64,000 nucleotides of DNA, taken from positions 248,001 through 312,000 of the forward strand of contig CM074141.1 of NCBI GenBank assembly GCA_037178625.1. Direction: 5' to 3'. The notes under the pieces were generated by a model. That model had not been told where the DNA came from and did no database searches. It saw only the letters and a list, made by a program, of their open reading frames with translations. Below are positions 11,194 through 21,471 of this stretch, in pieces. Each line of letters opens with the position of its first letter. The first letter of the stretch is position 1. The position numbers were made by a program, and so were the translations under genes. Source of the stretch: Skeletonema tropicum (Eukaryota > Bacillariophyta > Thalassiosirophyceae > Thalassiosirales > Thalassiosiraceae).

Positions 11194-11202
11194 GTAGGAA
11201 TT
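11194..11202 (-). promoter_or_regulatory. Shared upstream motif of LRR genes (copy A)
   Basis: Reads AATTCCTAC in gene direction, inside GTACTAATTCCTACGG, 138 bp before the copy A start. A pyrimidine-rich CGCCCGCCCTTCTATG precedes it, as in copies D and G. Confidence 0.55.
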
Positions 11203-11610
11203 AGTACATAGAAGGGCGGGCGGCCATCATCTTAATTATCTCTCTTCATCCATTAGCAAGTTCGTATGTAAAGTATCAGCGGCTGGCTTTCCGAAACCAG
11301 TAGTCAGACCGATAAATCTAAAGTATGACAAACGTAGTGCAAAATCTTTTTGACTGGGTATTCAAGATGAATGGTTTGTGCCAGTGCCACCATTGCTGAA
11401 TCGTTTTACCTTCGCTCCAAGCCTTCAGTGATGATACAATCTTTATCATAGGACTCACGTTCAAAGTATGAGTACGGGGCACTAGAACTACACGAACATA
11501 CACGAATTCTTGTCATTATGTAAACTTACTAAAACTTATCATTTTGATGTTGGGGCAGAAGGGATAAGGTGAATCGACATTTTCATTTCGTGTCTTAAGT
11601 ATCGTTATTG

Positions 11611-12009
11611 CTATCTAGCATACAGATCAAGCAACTGGTGTAAGTCAAGATCAAACTGCTCCAAAGCTGATTCATCCCATTCCTTTTCGAGATCTTCCAA
11701 AAGATCATCCATCAAGAGATCCGTATGACACTCATATGACACTCTTGTTCGTCGCTTGACAGTAGTAGATTCTTTGAAACTGGAATGAGACATGTCGGGC
11801 TCCTCAAGACTGAACTCTGCCCTCCGGACAACGGGGATAGAATAGTAGAGGAACGGGTCGTCTTGTTTCAGTGTTTGCAGGTCTTCTGTACTCAAGGTAT
11901 CGATATCGATTTCTATCGGCTCCAGGTGGCAGGGTGCAGTAGTTGTGTGTACTGGTTCGAAGCTGGAAGATGATGAAGGAGTCATCTTGGCTGATCTGGC
12001 GGTGAACAT
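11611..12009 (-). CDS. Small acidic hypothetical protein (132 aa)
   Basis: A 132-residue frame with normal composition, starting MFTARSAKMTPSSSSSF. The middle carries DLQTLKQDDPFLYYSIPVVR. A second block, RRTRVSYECHTDLLMDDLLE, precedes an acidic, helix-prone C-terminus ending LDLYAR. The two blocks resemble a short diatom family with a DPFLYYSIPGVR-type motif as I recall it; this needs a search. No signal peptide, membrane segment or known domain is visible. Function unknown. It probably is a real gene, as the frame is much better than neighbouring shadow frames. Confidence 0.6.
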   Translation of the reverse strand: MFTARSAKMTPSSSSSFEPVHTTTAPCHLEPIEIDIDTLSTEDLQTLKQDDPFLYYSIPVVRRAEFSLEEPDMSHSSFKESTTVKRRTRVSYECHTDLLMDDLLEDLEKEWDESALEQFDLDLHQLLDLYAR

Positions 12010-12216
12010 TGTCGAGAGGAGGATGTAGTTGTGTGACTCAAGAAATGAGTGGACAGTGTAGTTCGCGGAATGTTGTGAGTTGTTATTTTATGAATGTTGT
12101 TTGTTGTTGTGGAAGACGCAGCGCTCTGGCTCTGTTCCCCTTCGCTCGCCCTTCGCCGCTTCGTGCTGGTGTGCCCAGATACAGAGAGGTGGTAAATCAT
12201 TGCATGATAGTTGGTC

Positions 12217-12236
12217 AAAAGTAGGCTTTCGGATAA
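12217..12236 (+). repeat. Left copy of a 20-bp terminal-type repeat
   Basis: AAAAGTAGGCTTTCGGATAA is repeated perfectly in inverse orientation at 18182-18201. A shorter direct copy (TAGGCTTTCGGATAA) is at 17685. The pair brackets the MULE-like and Zn2Cys6 genes, but no flanking target duplication was found. Confidence 0.5.
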
Positions 12237-12251
12237 ATATCTATTAAACCT

Positions 12252-12290
12252 GACGCGCGTGTGCGTGCGTGCGTGCGTGTGTGTATATCA
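12252..12290. repeat. GT/GC microsatellite
   Basis: An alternating run of GCGCGTGTGCGTGCGTGCG type passing into GTGTGTATA. Simple repeat, no function implied. Confidence 0.7.
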
Positions 12291-12618
12291 TGTCCGTTTG
12301 TCCGTTAGTTAGTGAGGTAGCCAAAATTTGCTGGCCAAAATTAGCATATCCGCCAATTTTGGCGAGGTTGTTTCTTCTCAATTTACACAAAGTGATACGT
12401 AGGAATTAGTTCTTAAAAGTCTATTGGCGAGGCATGTGACAGCCAGTCCCAGTGTCACATTTTGAGGTGTATGTAACACGAAGCGGATTGATTGAGTTTG
12501 GTAAAAGTGTCACATTCAGGGGGTTGAGTTTGGGAGTGTCACAAATAATAATTATTATCACAGTGCACAATCGTACTTTTAGAAGTGTAGTGGATGCAGG
12601 TGCCCAGTTGAAGCGTCT

Positions 12619-13254
12619 TTGGCTATCAAAGATGTCGAAGAGGAGGGGAATGCAATAATAGATTCAAAGTGGCCTACTGGAGGGTGGACGCCAAAGCGTG
12701 AAGTGCATCATTTAAAGAACGTTCACAAATGGGAACCGACTATATTCTTCCCTGTGACTCCAGTTGACTGTAACGGACAAGGGAAACCAATATTGGACAA
12801 GAAATGTGTAGAACGTCTCTTCAGCCCTCCAAGTATATTGCTAAGCTTGAGCTATTACATTGGGCGGGCAAAGTCAGAAGAATACTGGGGTGGGCGGCTG
12901 TACTTTTCCCCTAAACAATTTCCAACTCCAGTCAATCTCCAAGATGTTGGCAAGCGTTCAGACAAGACTTTCAAAAAGTTGAAAAAATACATTTTGAAGT
13001 GGTGTGAGGATGCGAAGTCTCCTGTTATTTGCAATGGTGGCAAGCCCGGTAGCAAGAAATTTGTGTGCTGTAAGAAGCGTAAGGCCCAAAATCTCAGGCG
13101 TGCCGGGGGTGTCTCTAAGGAGCAATTTGATTGTTCCCTTTGTTATTTCAGCATTACAGTGAAATGGGATAAAATTGGTTACTATATACCTCTGTACAAT
13201 CACAAGCAAAACTGTCACATTTGCTATTTGAGGCATTGCCACGAAATTTCTTGA
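12619..13254 (+). pseudogene. Zinc-finger-like N-terminal part of a MULE-type transposase relic
   Basis: A 211-codon frame without an ATG (it opens at TTG), so the 5' end is missing. The C-terminal part has CSLC, then a WDKIGYYIPL stretch, then HKQNCHICYLRHCH. This Cys/His pattern around an aromatic-rich strand recalls WRKY/FLYWCH-type fingers that precede MULE transposase domains. It is on the same strand as, and 0.7 kb before, the MULE-like domain at 13945. Between them the frames shift repeatedly. The family assignment is tentative. Confidence 0.45.
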
Positions 13255-13329
13255 AGTTTTACTGGAACAAAATAATAAGTACGTAGCAATTAGATCATGT
13301 AACTGTGTCTTCAGTACTGACGCGATCGA

Positions 13330-13419
13330 GGGAGCTGATCCTCAGCCATCCACTTGAAGTTGGGAAAGCAGAAACTGTCTTTTACGTCACTGTGACTTTT
13401 ACTGATGAAAGGCCTTTCC
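13330..13419 (+). repeat. 90-bp inverted repeat, left copy
   Basis: These 90 bases recur as reverse complement at 17559-17648 with a single mismatch. The copy starts GGGAGCTGATCCT and ends AAAGGCCTTTCC. The pair brackets the MULE core (13945-15114) and the Zn2Cys6 gene. The flanking 9-mers do not match, so an element boundary is not proven. Confidence 0.8.
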
Positions 13420-13944
13420 CTTCAAGAGCTCCTCTCATCTCCTCTCTATCTTGTCCTCCACCAACATACAGCCCCACGTCACAATACACGGCATCATCTT
13501 TGCACAGCCGGCGGGCTGGAAACGCTTCTGGCTCCTTCAATGACGAAGACAAGCAGCAAACTTTCTTGGTGGTGGATTTGATGAAGTCATTTAGTAATAC
13601 TGAACATGGACTTGGAATGCATTAACAAGCCTTGAAGGACAGGGAAGAGTGGGATACCCCGTGTCTTTGTCTAGATCTTCATGAGCAGCCTGGTAGAGAA
13701 GATTCTCAATGGTTGCCAACGCAACATGATCTCACAACATTCTTCCCTCCTGAGGTCTCGGCATATTATAATGTAGGGGGTGGTAGAAAGGGTTTGCAGA
13801 ATTCAAAACTGGCCAGAAATTGAAGGAAGGGACAATAAGAAAGCTTCGTGAATTTGATGTCACACAAACTCCTCTGGATTTTGTCTTCTGACATTTTCAT
13901 GCCGCACAAGCATTGATAAGCAGGTTGTATTCTGCCGTGTATGG

Positions 13945-15114
13945 ATGCCAGATCAGAGACGAGTTTCTTTCCGTTACGTCTTCCAAGAGGCTCTGCCAAA
14001 ACTTCTACCAGCTCATGCCCTCCGTCGAGTTCGCTTTACCATCTGCGATGGCGATCCGCAGCAGAATTTGGAGCTTGTGATTGCTATAGAAGAGCTATTT
14101 CCCAATGCCACACGTGGTGGATGCTCTTTTCACATGTTTGTAATCGGTTGGAACAGACATGTCTTTGCACTCCCTAAGTATTCAAATCAAGGGAAGAGGG
14201 ATGCATGGAATGGATTTAAGCGTCGGATGCTGGCATGGATGTTTTCTTGGGTAAGGCCTGGATATTGTGACAGTAAAGAGGAGTATGAGATTAGTAAATA
14301 TCTCCTCCTTGCATGTCTGACAAGCAAGCATGCTCTCAAAATGGCTGGGAATGATGAATATGTGGTTGCAAGTGTTGCTAGTTTCGTCAAGAAATTTGTG
14401 TTCACAAACGAGTCAGCGTACTTACATTGTTGTCGCTCTAAAGTTTTCTGCCTCGATGCCCACTGCTCTTCACCACAAGAGGGCACCAACAATGGTCTCA
14501 AGACAAGTGCCGCAGCAGTTAGGGCCACCCATAACCTTGACAAGGCTGCTACTGCTATGTCCAACCAAGATAGAACTAGGTCGGTCCAACTGGATCGTCA
14601 TGAAAACAAGTTTGATGGCCTCCTCTCTACTGCCCACACACCTTCTTCTTCCGACCACCAGGATGATATTGACAGTGAGGAACAAGACTTCATTCTTACT
14701 ACTATTGAAGAGCTTCGTAATACAAGTGATGAGTCCTTTGAAAGATTAATGGATTGTGCTCACACCGAGCAAATGCATCTGTTTGAAATCGAGTCTGCCG
14801 TAAAAGCTGGGGCATCTTATCGTGCAGCTTTATACCCACTGTTTAATGAGTACACCGACCTCCTCCAACAATTGAATTCGGATGAAGCCGGTAAGAGGGT
14901 GGAAATGATTTTGAAAGATATGATTGATAGTCTAACAAAACAACTTGCCGAGCAGAATCTTGCTCGTGGAGGGAAGACTGCCACTTCTCCGGTACAAGAT
15001 GATTCAAGTGGTGTCGCCGGGGCTAAAAGGAGTCAACGATGGACATCAATTCAGGATGGACATGAATTCAAAGGCCCTTCGAGGATGAAAGTATCTAAAC
15101 AAAGTATATATTAA
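13945..15114 (+). pseudogene. MULE-like (Mutator) transposase domain, 5' degraded
   Basis: A 389-codon frame starts at MPDQRRVSFRYVFQEALP. The segment ICDGDPQQNLELVIAIEELF, then FPNATRGGCSFHMFVIGWN, matches the catalytic block of MULE transposases: an Asp-Gly-Asp, a run to a phenylalanine-proline, then C-x-F-H. Upstream, 13632-13944 shows transposase-like pieces in several frames (TTFFPPEVSAYY, REFDVTQTPLDFV, RLYSAVYG), so the gene extended further and has frameshifts. The C-terminal half is acidic and helix-prone without recognised motifs. Its 3' end is tandemly duplicated downstream. It is convergent with the Zn2Cys6 gene, 224 bp apart. Confidence 0.65.
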
Positions 15115-15357
15115 ATGATTGTTTTATTCTACCGAAAGATATGATTGATAGTCTAACAAAACAACTTGCCGAGTAGAAGATTGCTGGAAAGAAGACTGCC
15201 AGTCTTCCACTTCTCCGGTACGGGTGGAAGCAATTTCTCTGCATGCATTACAAGATGATTCAAGGGGTGAAAAGGAATCAACGATGGACAACAATTCAGA
15301 GCCCCCGGGAGGATGAAAGTATCTAAACACAGTATACATTAAATGTTTGTTTTATTA
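14913..15357 (+). repeat. Tandem duplication of the transposase 3' end
   Basis: Unit 1 (14913-15130) covers the last ~65 codons and 3' flank of the transposase frame. Unit 2 (15134-15357) repeats it, beginning GAAAGATATGATTGATAGTC and ending GTTTTATTATAC. Unit 2 has small indels and an early TAG in place of the CAG codon after TTGCCGAG. It reaches into the 3' end of the convergent Zn2Cys6 gene, so that gene's last codons derive from duplicated transposase tail in antisense. Confidence 0.8.
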
Positions 15358-17288
15358 TACTTAAATCTTTTAGTTCGCCGGACTCTCCTGCCATTAACAA
15401 TTGGCCGATATGATCCCCTTTCTTTAGTCTCACCATCGCCCCAAGCCAACACATCAATGCCTTCATAATTAGCATACACCTTCTCATCGCAAACATACAA
15501 CATTGCACTTGTGTAGTGGGAGAACAATGCTGGGAGGAAGGTGTGAACCCAATAATGTTCGACTCGATGGCAAGTGCCCAAACCGTAACAACAGAAGAAT
15601 TGAAGCACCTCAACATTCATCTGTTCATTCTCCTGAATAAGTTGATAGCCACAAGTGGTAGGAGTGGTGATCCCATATCTTTCGACGTGAATTAGAGATG
15701 ATGACACTTGTCGATGTTGAGTTGAAGAGAGCACCCGACATGACTGCAACTCCCGAAGAGCTACAACTGCTGCCTGAGTCACTGACTCATGCATCCTGTC
15801 ACGAGTATCTGTATGGATGCAACTAACGAAGTTAATCGTGAGAATTGCAAATAAGCAAAAGTTGTAGTCTCCGCGATTGCCAAGCTCTGGCATCAGATGT
15901 GGTAGCAACATCGTTAGGTGGAAAAATTCCAATTGGGGAAAGATCCTGATGCCGTGAGTAAGGCTGTTGATGACCTTGTAGACTAGGGGCCAGTAGCAAA
16001 AGTTAATGTGTTGACGGTAGTACCAAAACGAAGATATATCTCCCTCAGACGGGTTTGGCTGGGCAACCGTAAGAGCACTTCTTCTTCCGATGAAGCTAAG
16101 GAAGTTTTTGTGAGAAGATCTATTTCTGATTGTGAAGAGTCCATTCTTCCCTAATGCAAATACAATGCGTTGAATGATGCTAGGTGTAACATTGTGACCG
16201 TGAAGAGTGGCATCAATGACACTTGCAGAAAGAGGTATCTTGTCAGCGTAAGATTGAGCCGGTACAATTTGACAGATGACTTTCCGGTGTGGTATTTGGT
16301 GAGTTGTTTCGTCAATGATGGAGGAATTTATGGAAGACGGGGCATCATCAACAAAGATCTTGGTGTAGGAGTGCCCAGTGGTGAATGAAGAAGCATTAAA
16401 CAGAACGTGTCGGCCCTTGCTATATTTCATTAAAACATCCTTTGCTTCGTCACGCGAAATCCCATTGATCTCGTGCAAAACGGAACCATAATCATCCGGA
16501 GAGATACCAAAGAACTCTTGCGAGCCACCACTGCTCAATGGAGATGGGAAGAAGAATAGGTTGGAGGCACCATCAACACATTTGAGAGCGTCGGGTTCCA
16601 GAGAAGTGCCGTCGGGGTGGGATAAGAATATAGCACAAAGAGTTGACTCTTGTGTTGGCAGCCTTGGTGTAGGCTTGGTCCATTGCTTCGAAAGATCGGA
16701 CTGAGTTGCTTGGAGTGCCTTGCGCTTCTTGCGGGTCCGCTGCCTTAATGTACCATCCATCTTGTTCTTTTCGAAGAATGGCAGGTTCGTCGGAGATGTT
16801 GATAGGGATGACAAATTGAGATTCATATTCGACGATCGCTTGACCGGAACCGTGTAAGGCACTTGGTCTGGCCCAAAAGGGCTGCATTGAATACCACCGT
16901 CTGTGGTACTCCTTGTGTCATCAGAAATGGTTTCATTGGGGAAGGTGATGCCACTTACTCTTTTTCCCTGACAAAATACATCATGAAGTACTTCAGGTTC
17001 GATCTCTTGTGGCACATCAACATCACTTGTATCACCGGGTGATTCTATGTGTCCCAAAGGGGACGAACGTTGAATTCGTTGTGGTGGAAGCGACTCGTGC
17101 TTTATTAGATCCGTTCTTCGTCCTTGCATGGATGTATGGGGAATACACAAAAGTGATTTCTTCTGGCATCTATCACATCGGTCGAAACCAATTGCCTTGA
17201 CACATGCAACCTTCGCCCTTCGGCATTCAACACAAGCCATGATAGATGGAATAGGAAGAATTACTTTATCCTTCGTCAAAAGAGACAT
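15339..17288 (-). CDS. Zn2Cys6 binuclear-cluster protein, 649 aa
   Basis: One uninterrupted frame. An N-terminal ACVECRRAKVAC...CDRCQKKSLLC gives Cys spacing CX2CX6CX8CX2CX6C, the Zn(II)2Cys6 DNA-binding cluster. Two starts are possible: M1 at 17288, or M17 at 17240, which places MACVECRR at the N-terminus and is likelier. A Ser/Thr-rich linker and basic patches (RQRTRKKRKAL) follow. The C-terminal half (FWYYRQHINFCYWPLVYKVI, FFHLTMLLPHLMPELG) is hydrophobic and helical with no family recognised, perhaps an effector domain. Likely a nuclear transcription factor or transposon-associated DNA-binding protein. It faces a MULE-like transposase tail to tail, both inside 90-bp inverted repeats. Confidence 0.75.
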   Translation of the reverse strand: MSLLTKDKVILPIPSIMACVECRRAKVACVKAIGFDRCDRCQKKSLLCIPHTSMQGRRTDLIKHESLPPQRIQRSSPLGHIESPGDTSDVDVPQEIEPEVLHDVFCQGKRVSGITFPNETISDDTRSTTDGGIQCSPFGPDQVPYTVPVKRSSNMNLNLSSLSTSPTNLPFFEKNKMDGTLRQRTRKKRKALQATQSDLSKQWTKPTPRLPTQESTLCAIFLSHPDGTSLEPDALKCVDGASNLFFFPSPLSSGGSQEFFGISPDDYGSVLHEINGISRDEAKDVLMKYSKGRHVLFNASSFTTGHSYTKIFVDDAPSSINSSIIDETTHQIPHRKVICQIVPAQSYADKIPLSASVIDATLHGHNVTPSIIQRIVFALGKNGLFTIRNRSSHKNFLSFIGRRSALTVAQPNPSEGDISSFWYYRQHINFCYWPLVYKVINSLTHGIRIFPQLEFFHLTMLLPHLMPELGNRGDYNFCLFAILTINFVSCIHTDTRDRMHESVTQAAVVALRELQSCRVLSSTQHRQVSSSLIHVERYGITTPTTCGYQLIQENEQMNVEVLQFFCCYGLGTCHRVEHYWVHTFLPALFSHYTSAMLYVCDEKVYANYEGIDVLAWGDGETKERGSYRPIVNGRRVRRTKRFKYNKTNI

Positions 17289-17558
17289 GTAAGTGGATAC
17301 GTTAGAGCATGGTTAAAGTTAATACGAGTCGGTCGGTGGCATGAAAAGAGTTGTTCTCACCAATTATTATTTTTGGTACTTGTCTTGTGCACAAGAGATG
17401 TGTTATGTGATGTGTTACGTCATTTACTTAAAGCGGCTCTTTCGACTGAAAGTCTTCGCGCAGCCAGGGGCGCAGCAGGGCCAGCCCCCCTCTGCGGCCA
17501 GAGGACGATAATTGGGAATTTTGCTAAAAGTCAAAGTTGGGTGCTGAATAATAGGAAT

Positions 17559-17648
17559 GGAAAGGCCTTTCATCAGTAAAAGTCACAGTGACGTAAAAGA
17601 CAGTTTCTGCTTTCCCAACTTCAAGTGGATGGCTCAGGATCAGCTCCC
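17559..17648 (-). repeat. 90-bp inverted repeat, right copy
   Basis: Reverse complement of 13330-13419 with one mismatch. It lies about 270 bp upstream of the Zn2Cys6 gene start and may overlap that gene's promoter region. Confidence 0.8.
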
Positions 17649-17684
17649 AGCCCGCGCTTGCGCGGCTAGTATATATGTATGTAA

Positions 17685-18201
17685 TAGGCTTTCGGATAAA
17701 TAATATGACTACTTATTCGAATAAGTAAAAGAGGCCTTCTTGGATAGGCTTGACCTACCTGAGAGTTGGTAAAATAAGAGGCCAAACAAGCGCTGCATTA
17801 AGTAGAGCCAGACGCCATTAGCTGCATGTGCGTGCTTGAGTTGTGGCGGAGTTGCCATGACCGACAGTCATGAGACCTTCGTTTGGCTGGCTCTGGTGCT
17901 GTGCTGTAAATAATTTGGCCTCATTATTTTACAACTCCTTCAGCTAAAAGTACTTAGGTCAAGCGCAACCTCGACTCTCAAGCAAGGCCTCTTTGACTCT
18001 CTCTCTAGGCTTTCGGGTGCAAGGGGGCGGCCTACCCAATTTCAGGGGGATTCCCCCTCCTTTACCCTCCAAAACCCGGGGGGGGGGGGGGGGGCTAGTT
18101 TGAGGGTTGAATGAAAAGGACGTTTTCAGCTCAATCCCCTGCGAGCAACCAATTGTTCAGGGGGCTTCCCCTCCTGCACTCTTATCCGAAAGCCTACTTT
18201 T
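17685..18201. mobile_element. Inverted-repeat element (foldback MITE-like)
   Basis: Starts TAGGCTTTCGGATAA (17685) and ends TTATCCGAAAGCCTA (18182-18196), a 15-bp perfect inverse. With TA as target duplication the ends would read GGCTTTCGG...CCGAAAGCC. Internally, 17710-17850 and 17880-18010 are imperfect inverse copies (AAGAGGCC, GCTTGACCTA, GAGAGT, TAAAATAA, GAGGCCAAA). A G run of about 18 lies at 18078-18095. No gene is visible. Confidence 0.55.
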
Positions 18202-18229
18202 CCCAAAATCAATAAAATTTACCAGCTCT

Positions 18230-18721
18230 CGCTCAAGACACATCAGCACGGAATGCATATACAATGCGGCACTCTCAATGCAAGTTATGTCTCTTCCATG
18301 TAAGTGAGAAAAGTGAATGAATGGGACACAACATACTAGATGCGCGATTGCGTCGATGTCAAATTTGCTGTTGCCACGTCATACATAAGTGTCTCCCAGG
18401 TCTTCAATCTGATGTTCGTGATTCGACGCTTCGCCATAAGGTAAGTAAAAGTCTGTTGTTCTCTTTCACTTCAAGCAAACTTAGCACTCTCAAGCAAACT
18501 TCCTAAAGCCTAAAGCAACTACTTCTTCTATCGTGGCGGACACTGCAGTCATCGACAGCCCAAGACGCTCTAGAGAGAGAGAGTCATAGACCCCAACAAC
18601 TTCAATCGCGGTCATTGCAGTCATCGGCAGCCCAAGACGCTTCAGAGCATCATAATTGCATCACCACCCATTAAACCGTTTGTAACATTAAAGACCTCAC
18701 AGTAAAAAGTCAGGTAAAAAG
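18230..18721 (+). promoter_or_regulatory. Conserved leader upstream of coiled-coil gene 1
   Basis: Parts of this stretch recur upstream of coiled-coil gene 3 (about 40620-40884): TGTTGCCAC[G/T]TCATACAT, GTGTCT[C/T]CC[A/G]GGTCTT, GGCGGACACTGCAGTCATCG and CAGCCCAAGACGCT. The last unit is present twice here (18533-18576 and 18607-18643). A GTAAGT at 18441 could be a splice donor of a 5' UTR intron, but the acceptor is not clear. Confidence 0.5.
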
Positions 18722-19774
18722 ATGATGGCAGAAATGAGAAGAATGGCCGACAATACTCATCCAACCGAACTCCCAGCCAGCGTGCGCATCGCTAAACTCG
18801 AGGCAACCAACACCGAACTCGAGGCAACCAACACCTCCCTCAGAGAAGCGCTGTCCTCCAAGAATGATCACATTGCCATGCTCGAAGAACGGCTGCTCCA
18901 CATGTCCGTCGAGCTGGCCTCCTCACGAGCCCGTGAAGATGAGCAGAACTTGATGCTTCGTCGATATGCTGCCGTCGGGCAGCAAGTAGTTTCGTCGTCA
19001 CAAGAAGTTGTTGACATCACGCCCGCACAAGATGAGGAGGATAGTAATGATACAAGGAGCCTCATTCCAAATCCAGTAAGGAACGACAAGAGGATAAAGA
19101 AGCAGCACGGGGGACGTCGTCGTAAAAGTGGATCATCCTCTGTCTCTCCTTATCCAGCAGTTGCTGTCGATCAAGCTTCCTCTTCCAATAATTCAACAGC
19201 AGCAGCAGCGGCAGATCAGGCTCAGCCGGCACTGATTGACGATGATTGCAACAGCAACATCAAGAAGATCAAGAACAGGAATGCTCCAGCTGCAGTCCGA
19301 ACATCCTCCTCCTCTTCTTCATCATCAACAAGTCGCTTCAGTTTCATGTCATACAACGCAGATAGCGCCACATCTCTCAATTCTACCGAGCGAGGTGCTG
19401 CTGCTACTGGAGGTGGTGGTGTAGGCAACATCATTGGAAACATTTTCCACAATCTCGATAGAAGTGGTAACAGTGATGATCTAAGTGTCAACTTTCCCAC
19501 CACTTCTGCCGACTCGGAGCAACGGAGGGTATCCATGGTGAATGTTGGACAATTTTTTCGAATGAGAAAGAGTGAGCTTACGGCGGATGATGCTGTGGAA
19601 GAAGAAAGTTGTGAGCATGATGATGGAGAGCAGGAAGAGCAACCTACTTCTACACAACGGAGACGAGCAAATCGATCAAAGTTACCGAATCGACACATGA
19701 TGAGTACACGTTTGATTAGTTCGACTGTGGCTTTCCCGAGGTTGGAAGATGATGATTGTCTTGGCTTTGAGTGA
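18722..19774 (+). CDS. Coiled-coil protein, GFE-ending family, member 1 (350 aa)
   Basis: Starts MMAEMRRMADNTHP. Residues ~21-75 form a coiled coil with heptad positions L26, L33, L40, K47, L54, M61; the core NTSLREALSSKNDHIAMLEE is shared with the paralogs. A long basic, Ser/Ala/Asn-rich region follows (KRIKKQHGGRRRKSG at ~115-130, poly-Ser at ~190-200). The protein ends with a second conserved block: NRSKLPNRHMMSTRLISSTV, then acidic residues and CLGFE. It is longer than the other members (190-202 aa) because of the middle insert. No enzyme motif, signal peptide or membrane segment is visible. The family is unknown to me; coiled-coil-mediated dimerisation is inferred. Confidence 0.75.
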   Translation: MMAEMRRMADNTHPTELPASVRIAKLEATNTELEATNTSLREALSSKNDHIAMLEERLLHMSVELASSRAREDEQNLMLRRYAAVGQQVVSSSQEVVDITPAQDEEDSNDTRSLIPNPVRNDKRIKKQHGGRRRKSGSSSVSPYPAVAVDQASSSNNSTAAAAADQAQPALIDDDCNSNIKKIKNRNAPAAVRTSSSSSSSSTSRFSFMSYNADSATSLNSTERGAAATGGGGVGNIIGNIFHNLDRSGNSDDLSVNFPTTSADSEQRRVSMVNVGQFFRMRKSELTADDAVEEESCEHDDGEQEEQPTSTQRRRANRSKLPNRHMMSTRLISSTVAFPRLEDDDCLGFE

Positions 19775-20742
19775 ATGAATGAATGCTTTGCATTTTCTTT
19801 TGTAGATTGTAAAGTATAATATGTACATGACTTGAGATCAGTATAGCTCTGCCGTCAGGTGAAGCTCGATCCTCTTTTCAAGCTCACATTGACCATGACA
19901 GCCACACAAATCGTTCATGTAAATAAGTATCTAGTCTCCTAGAGATTGGCCCAATGAAGGCGATGAGTGTTGATTTGGAAAGCTCTCATTGCGCTCTATG
20001 GATTGATTGCTGTTTCACGGTCAAATATCGATCCTTTGTCAATCGACTCAACTCGAGAGGGGTGTACAATCCGAATATTGGACCCGAAATAGAGAATTCC
20101 AAATGCAATCTTTCAAAAAGAGTAGACGGTGCATGTGACTATGTTGGCTGAGCGCAGCCGAGGCGAGTTGATGGACAAGCCGGGCCCCGTCTTCAGCGAA
20201 GCATTCTTATCTTAGGCGAGCCCCCCGGGCGAGCACCGACGTTCAGTTGCGGATGTGCGAGTGCCAACTGTCATGGATTTTGCAGCATTACAGTGCGTGG
20301 TCGCTTTTTGGATCTCGTTCCACCTGGCTTTGCCCGAGCTGTATCTGTATTATACATTTTGACGATGGCAGTTGTAATAGTGGTAGCGATCGATTCAGCT
20401 TGAAAATATCTTTCCAATGGTGGCCATATTCATATCGTATTTTGGTCAAAATGAAATTCTGGTTGAAAGTAAAAGACGAATCAGACCGAGCTCGACAGAA
20501 AGTAACCCCATTTTTAGACTGATTCATTTGGAAAGAGGCGCCCATCGCTAGTGCTCGATGACAGCTTTCCAAAACGCCAATTATCGTCTTCATTGGCCGC
20601 AAGTAGAGAAGATATGGGGTTTGAATAACTTTAGATAGCTTTGAATGTCCTTCTACATTATGGTACCATAATTTAGTGTCTTGTGAGCTGCGCTAGCGCG
20701 GTCAGCGCTGCAAGTAGCGCTGAAGAAGATGAATAGGATCTC
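19775..20742. other. Intergenic with a dispersed-repeat core
   Basis: No gene supported. About 20188-20236 contains GTCTTCAGCGAAGCATTCTT and GGCGAGCCCCCCGGGCGAGC, a core shared with 52050-52103 and, in diverged inverse form, 59840-59885. The rest shows no feature I can name. Confidence 0.45.
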
Positions 20743-20970
20743 TTGATTCGTGCCTCCATCTACAACGACAACGGAATCCTCCTCGACCACCAAGACCAAG
20801 ACACCAACTTCCTACCTCCATCACATCTCTCTACAGTATATAGTAACAGGGAACACAACACCTCCACCACATTCAAAATCTTTTCCAAGAAGTTCGCACC
20901 AGCAATTGCAAACATTTGCACCGGTACAGCAGCCAACAAGATCTGCCTCGCCAACGGCAAGCAGGTCTGA
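20743..20970 (+). pseudogene. LINE ORF2 C-terminal fragment
   Basis: The 75-codon frame carries STVYSNREHNTSTTFKIFSK then KFAPAIANICTG. These align with TSLYANRETNPSTTFQIFNK and KFAPAIAKICTG in the LINE at 53890-55946. It is a small relic of a related element on the opposite strand. Similarity is lost on both sides within about 200 bp. Confidence 0.7.
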
Positions 20971-21471
20971 GAGCCATCTCAATACTGTACAACGAACACA
21001 ACGGAGTCTTCTCCAAAACAGCCACTACAAGCATAAATCAACAACCATCCCCATCACTTTACTGAATTACCAAGAAGAAAGACAGTTGTCACAAGACACA
21101 ACCCAATTTTCTCATAATCGAGCCCTACCGTCTACCGTAACACACGTGCTAGCAAATAATAAGCTTCCACGGTCGGCCCACGTGGGCCAAATACAAGGGC
21201 TACCAGTAATTTTTATCATACACAAGCCCCCATACAAAAGAGTACAAATCCTTCCTTTTTTGCGGAGGCACTACAACATAATTCACCACGGTGTTCACTA
21301 GCTTCCGCCTAGCTTGCCAAATGCACAAATGAAAAAAAGAATACCAAACTGAGTACACTAACGTGTTGACGATGCTAATTGCTAATGGGAATGAATTTGG
21401 TGAAGGAAACGTACTAAACGAACAAATTGTCGCCAAAATATGCAATTTTAGATTTTTGCTACTACAATTTC
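20971..21471. other. No gene seen
   Basis: About 500 bp of A-rich intergenic DNA. A frame runs through part of it but has repetitive composition and no recognisable protein. Confidence 0.4.

Noticed and set aside
18078..18095. Long G run as a possible G-quadruplex regulator
   Set aside because: It lies inside a foldback element with no nearby gene start; a simple homopolymer is enough to explain it.
12217..18201. A single proven 6-kb transposon bounded by the 20-bp repeats
   Set aside because: No target duplication flanks the ends and a third copy of the motif is at 17685, so the outer boundary stays a hypothesis.
19222..19698. 158-codon minus-strand frame over coiled-coil gene 1
   Set aside because: Antisense of the Ser/Glu-rich coding region; not conserved in the paralogs.
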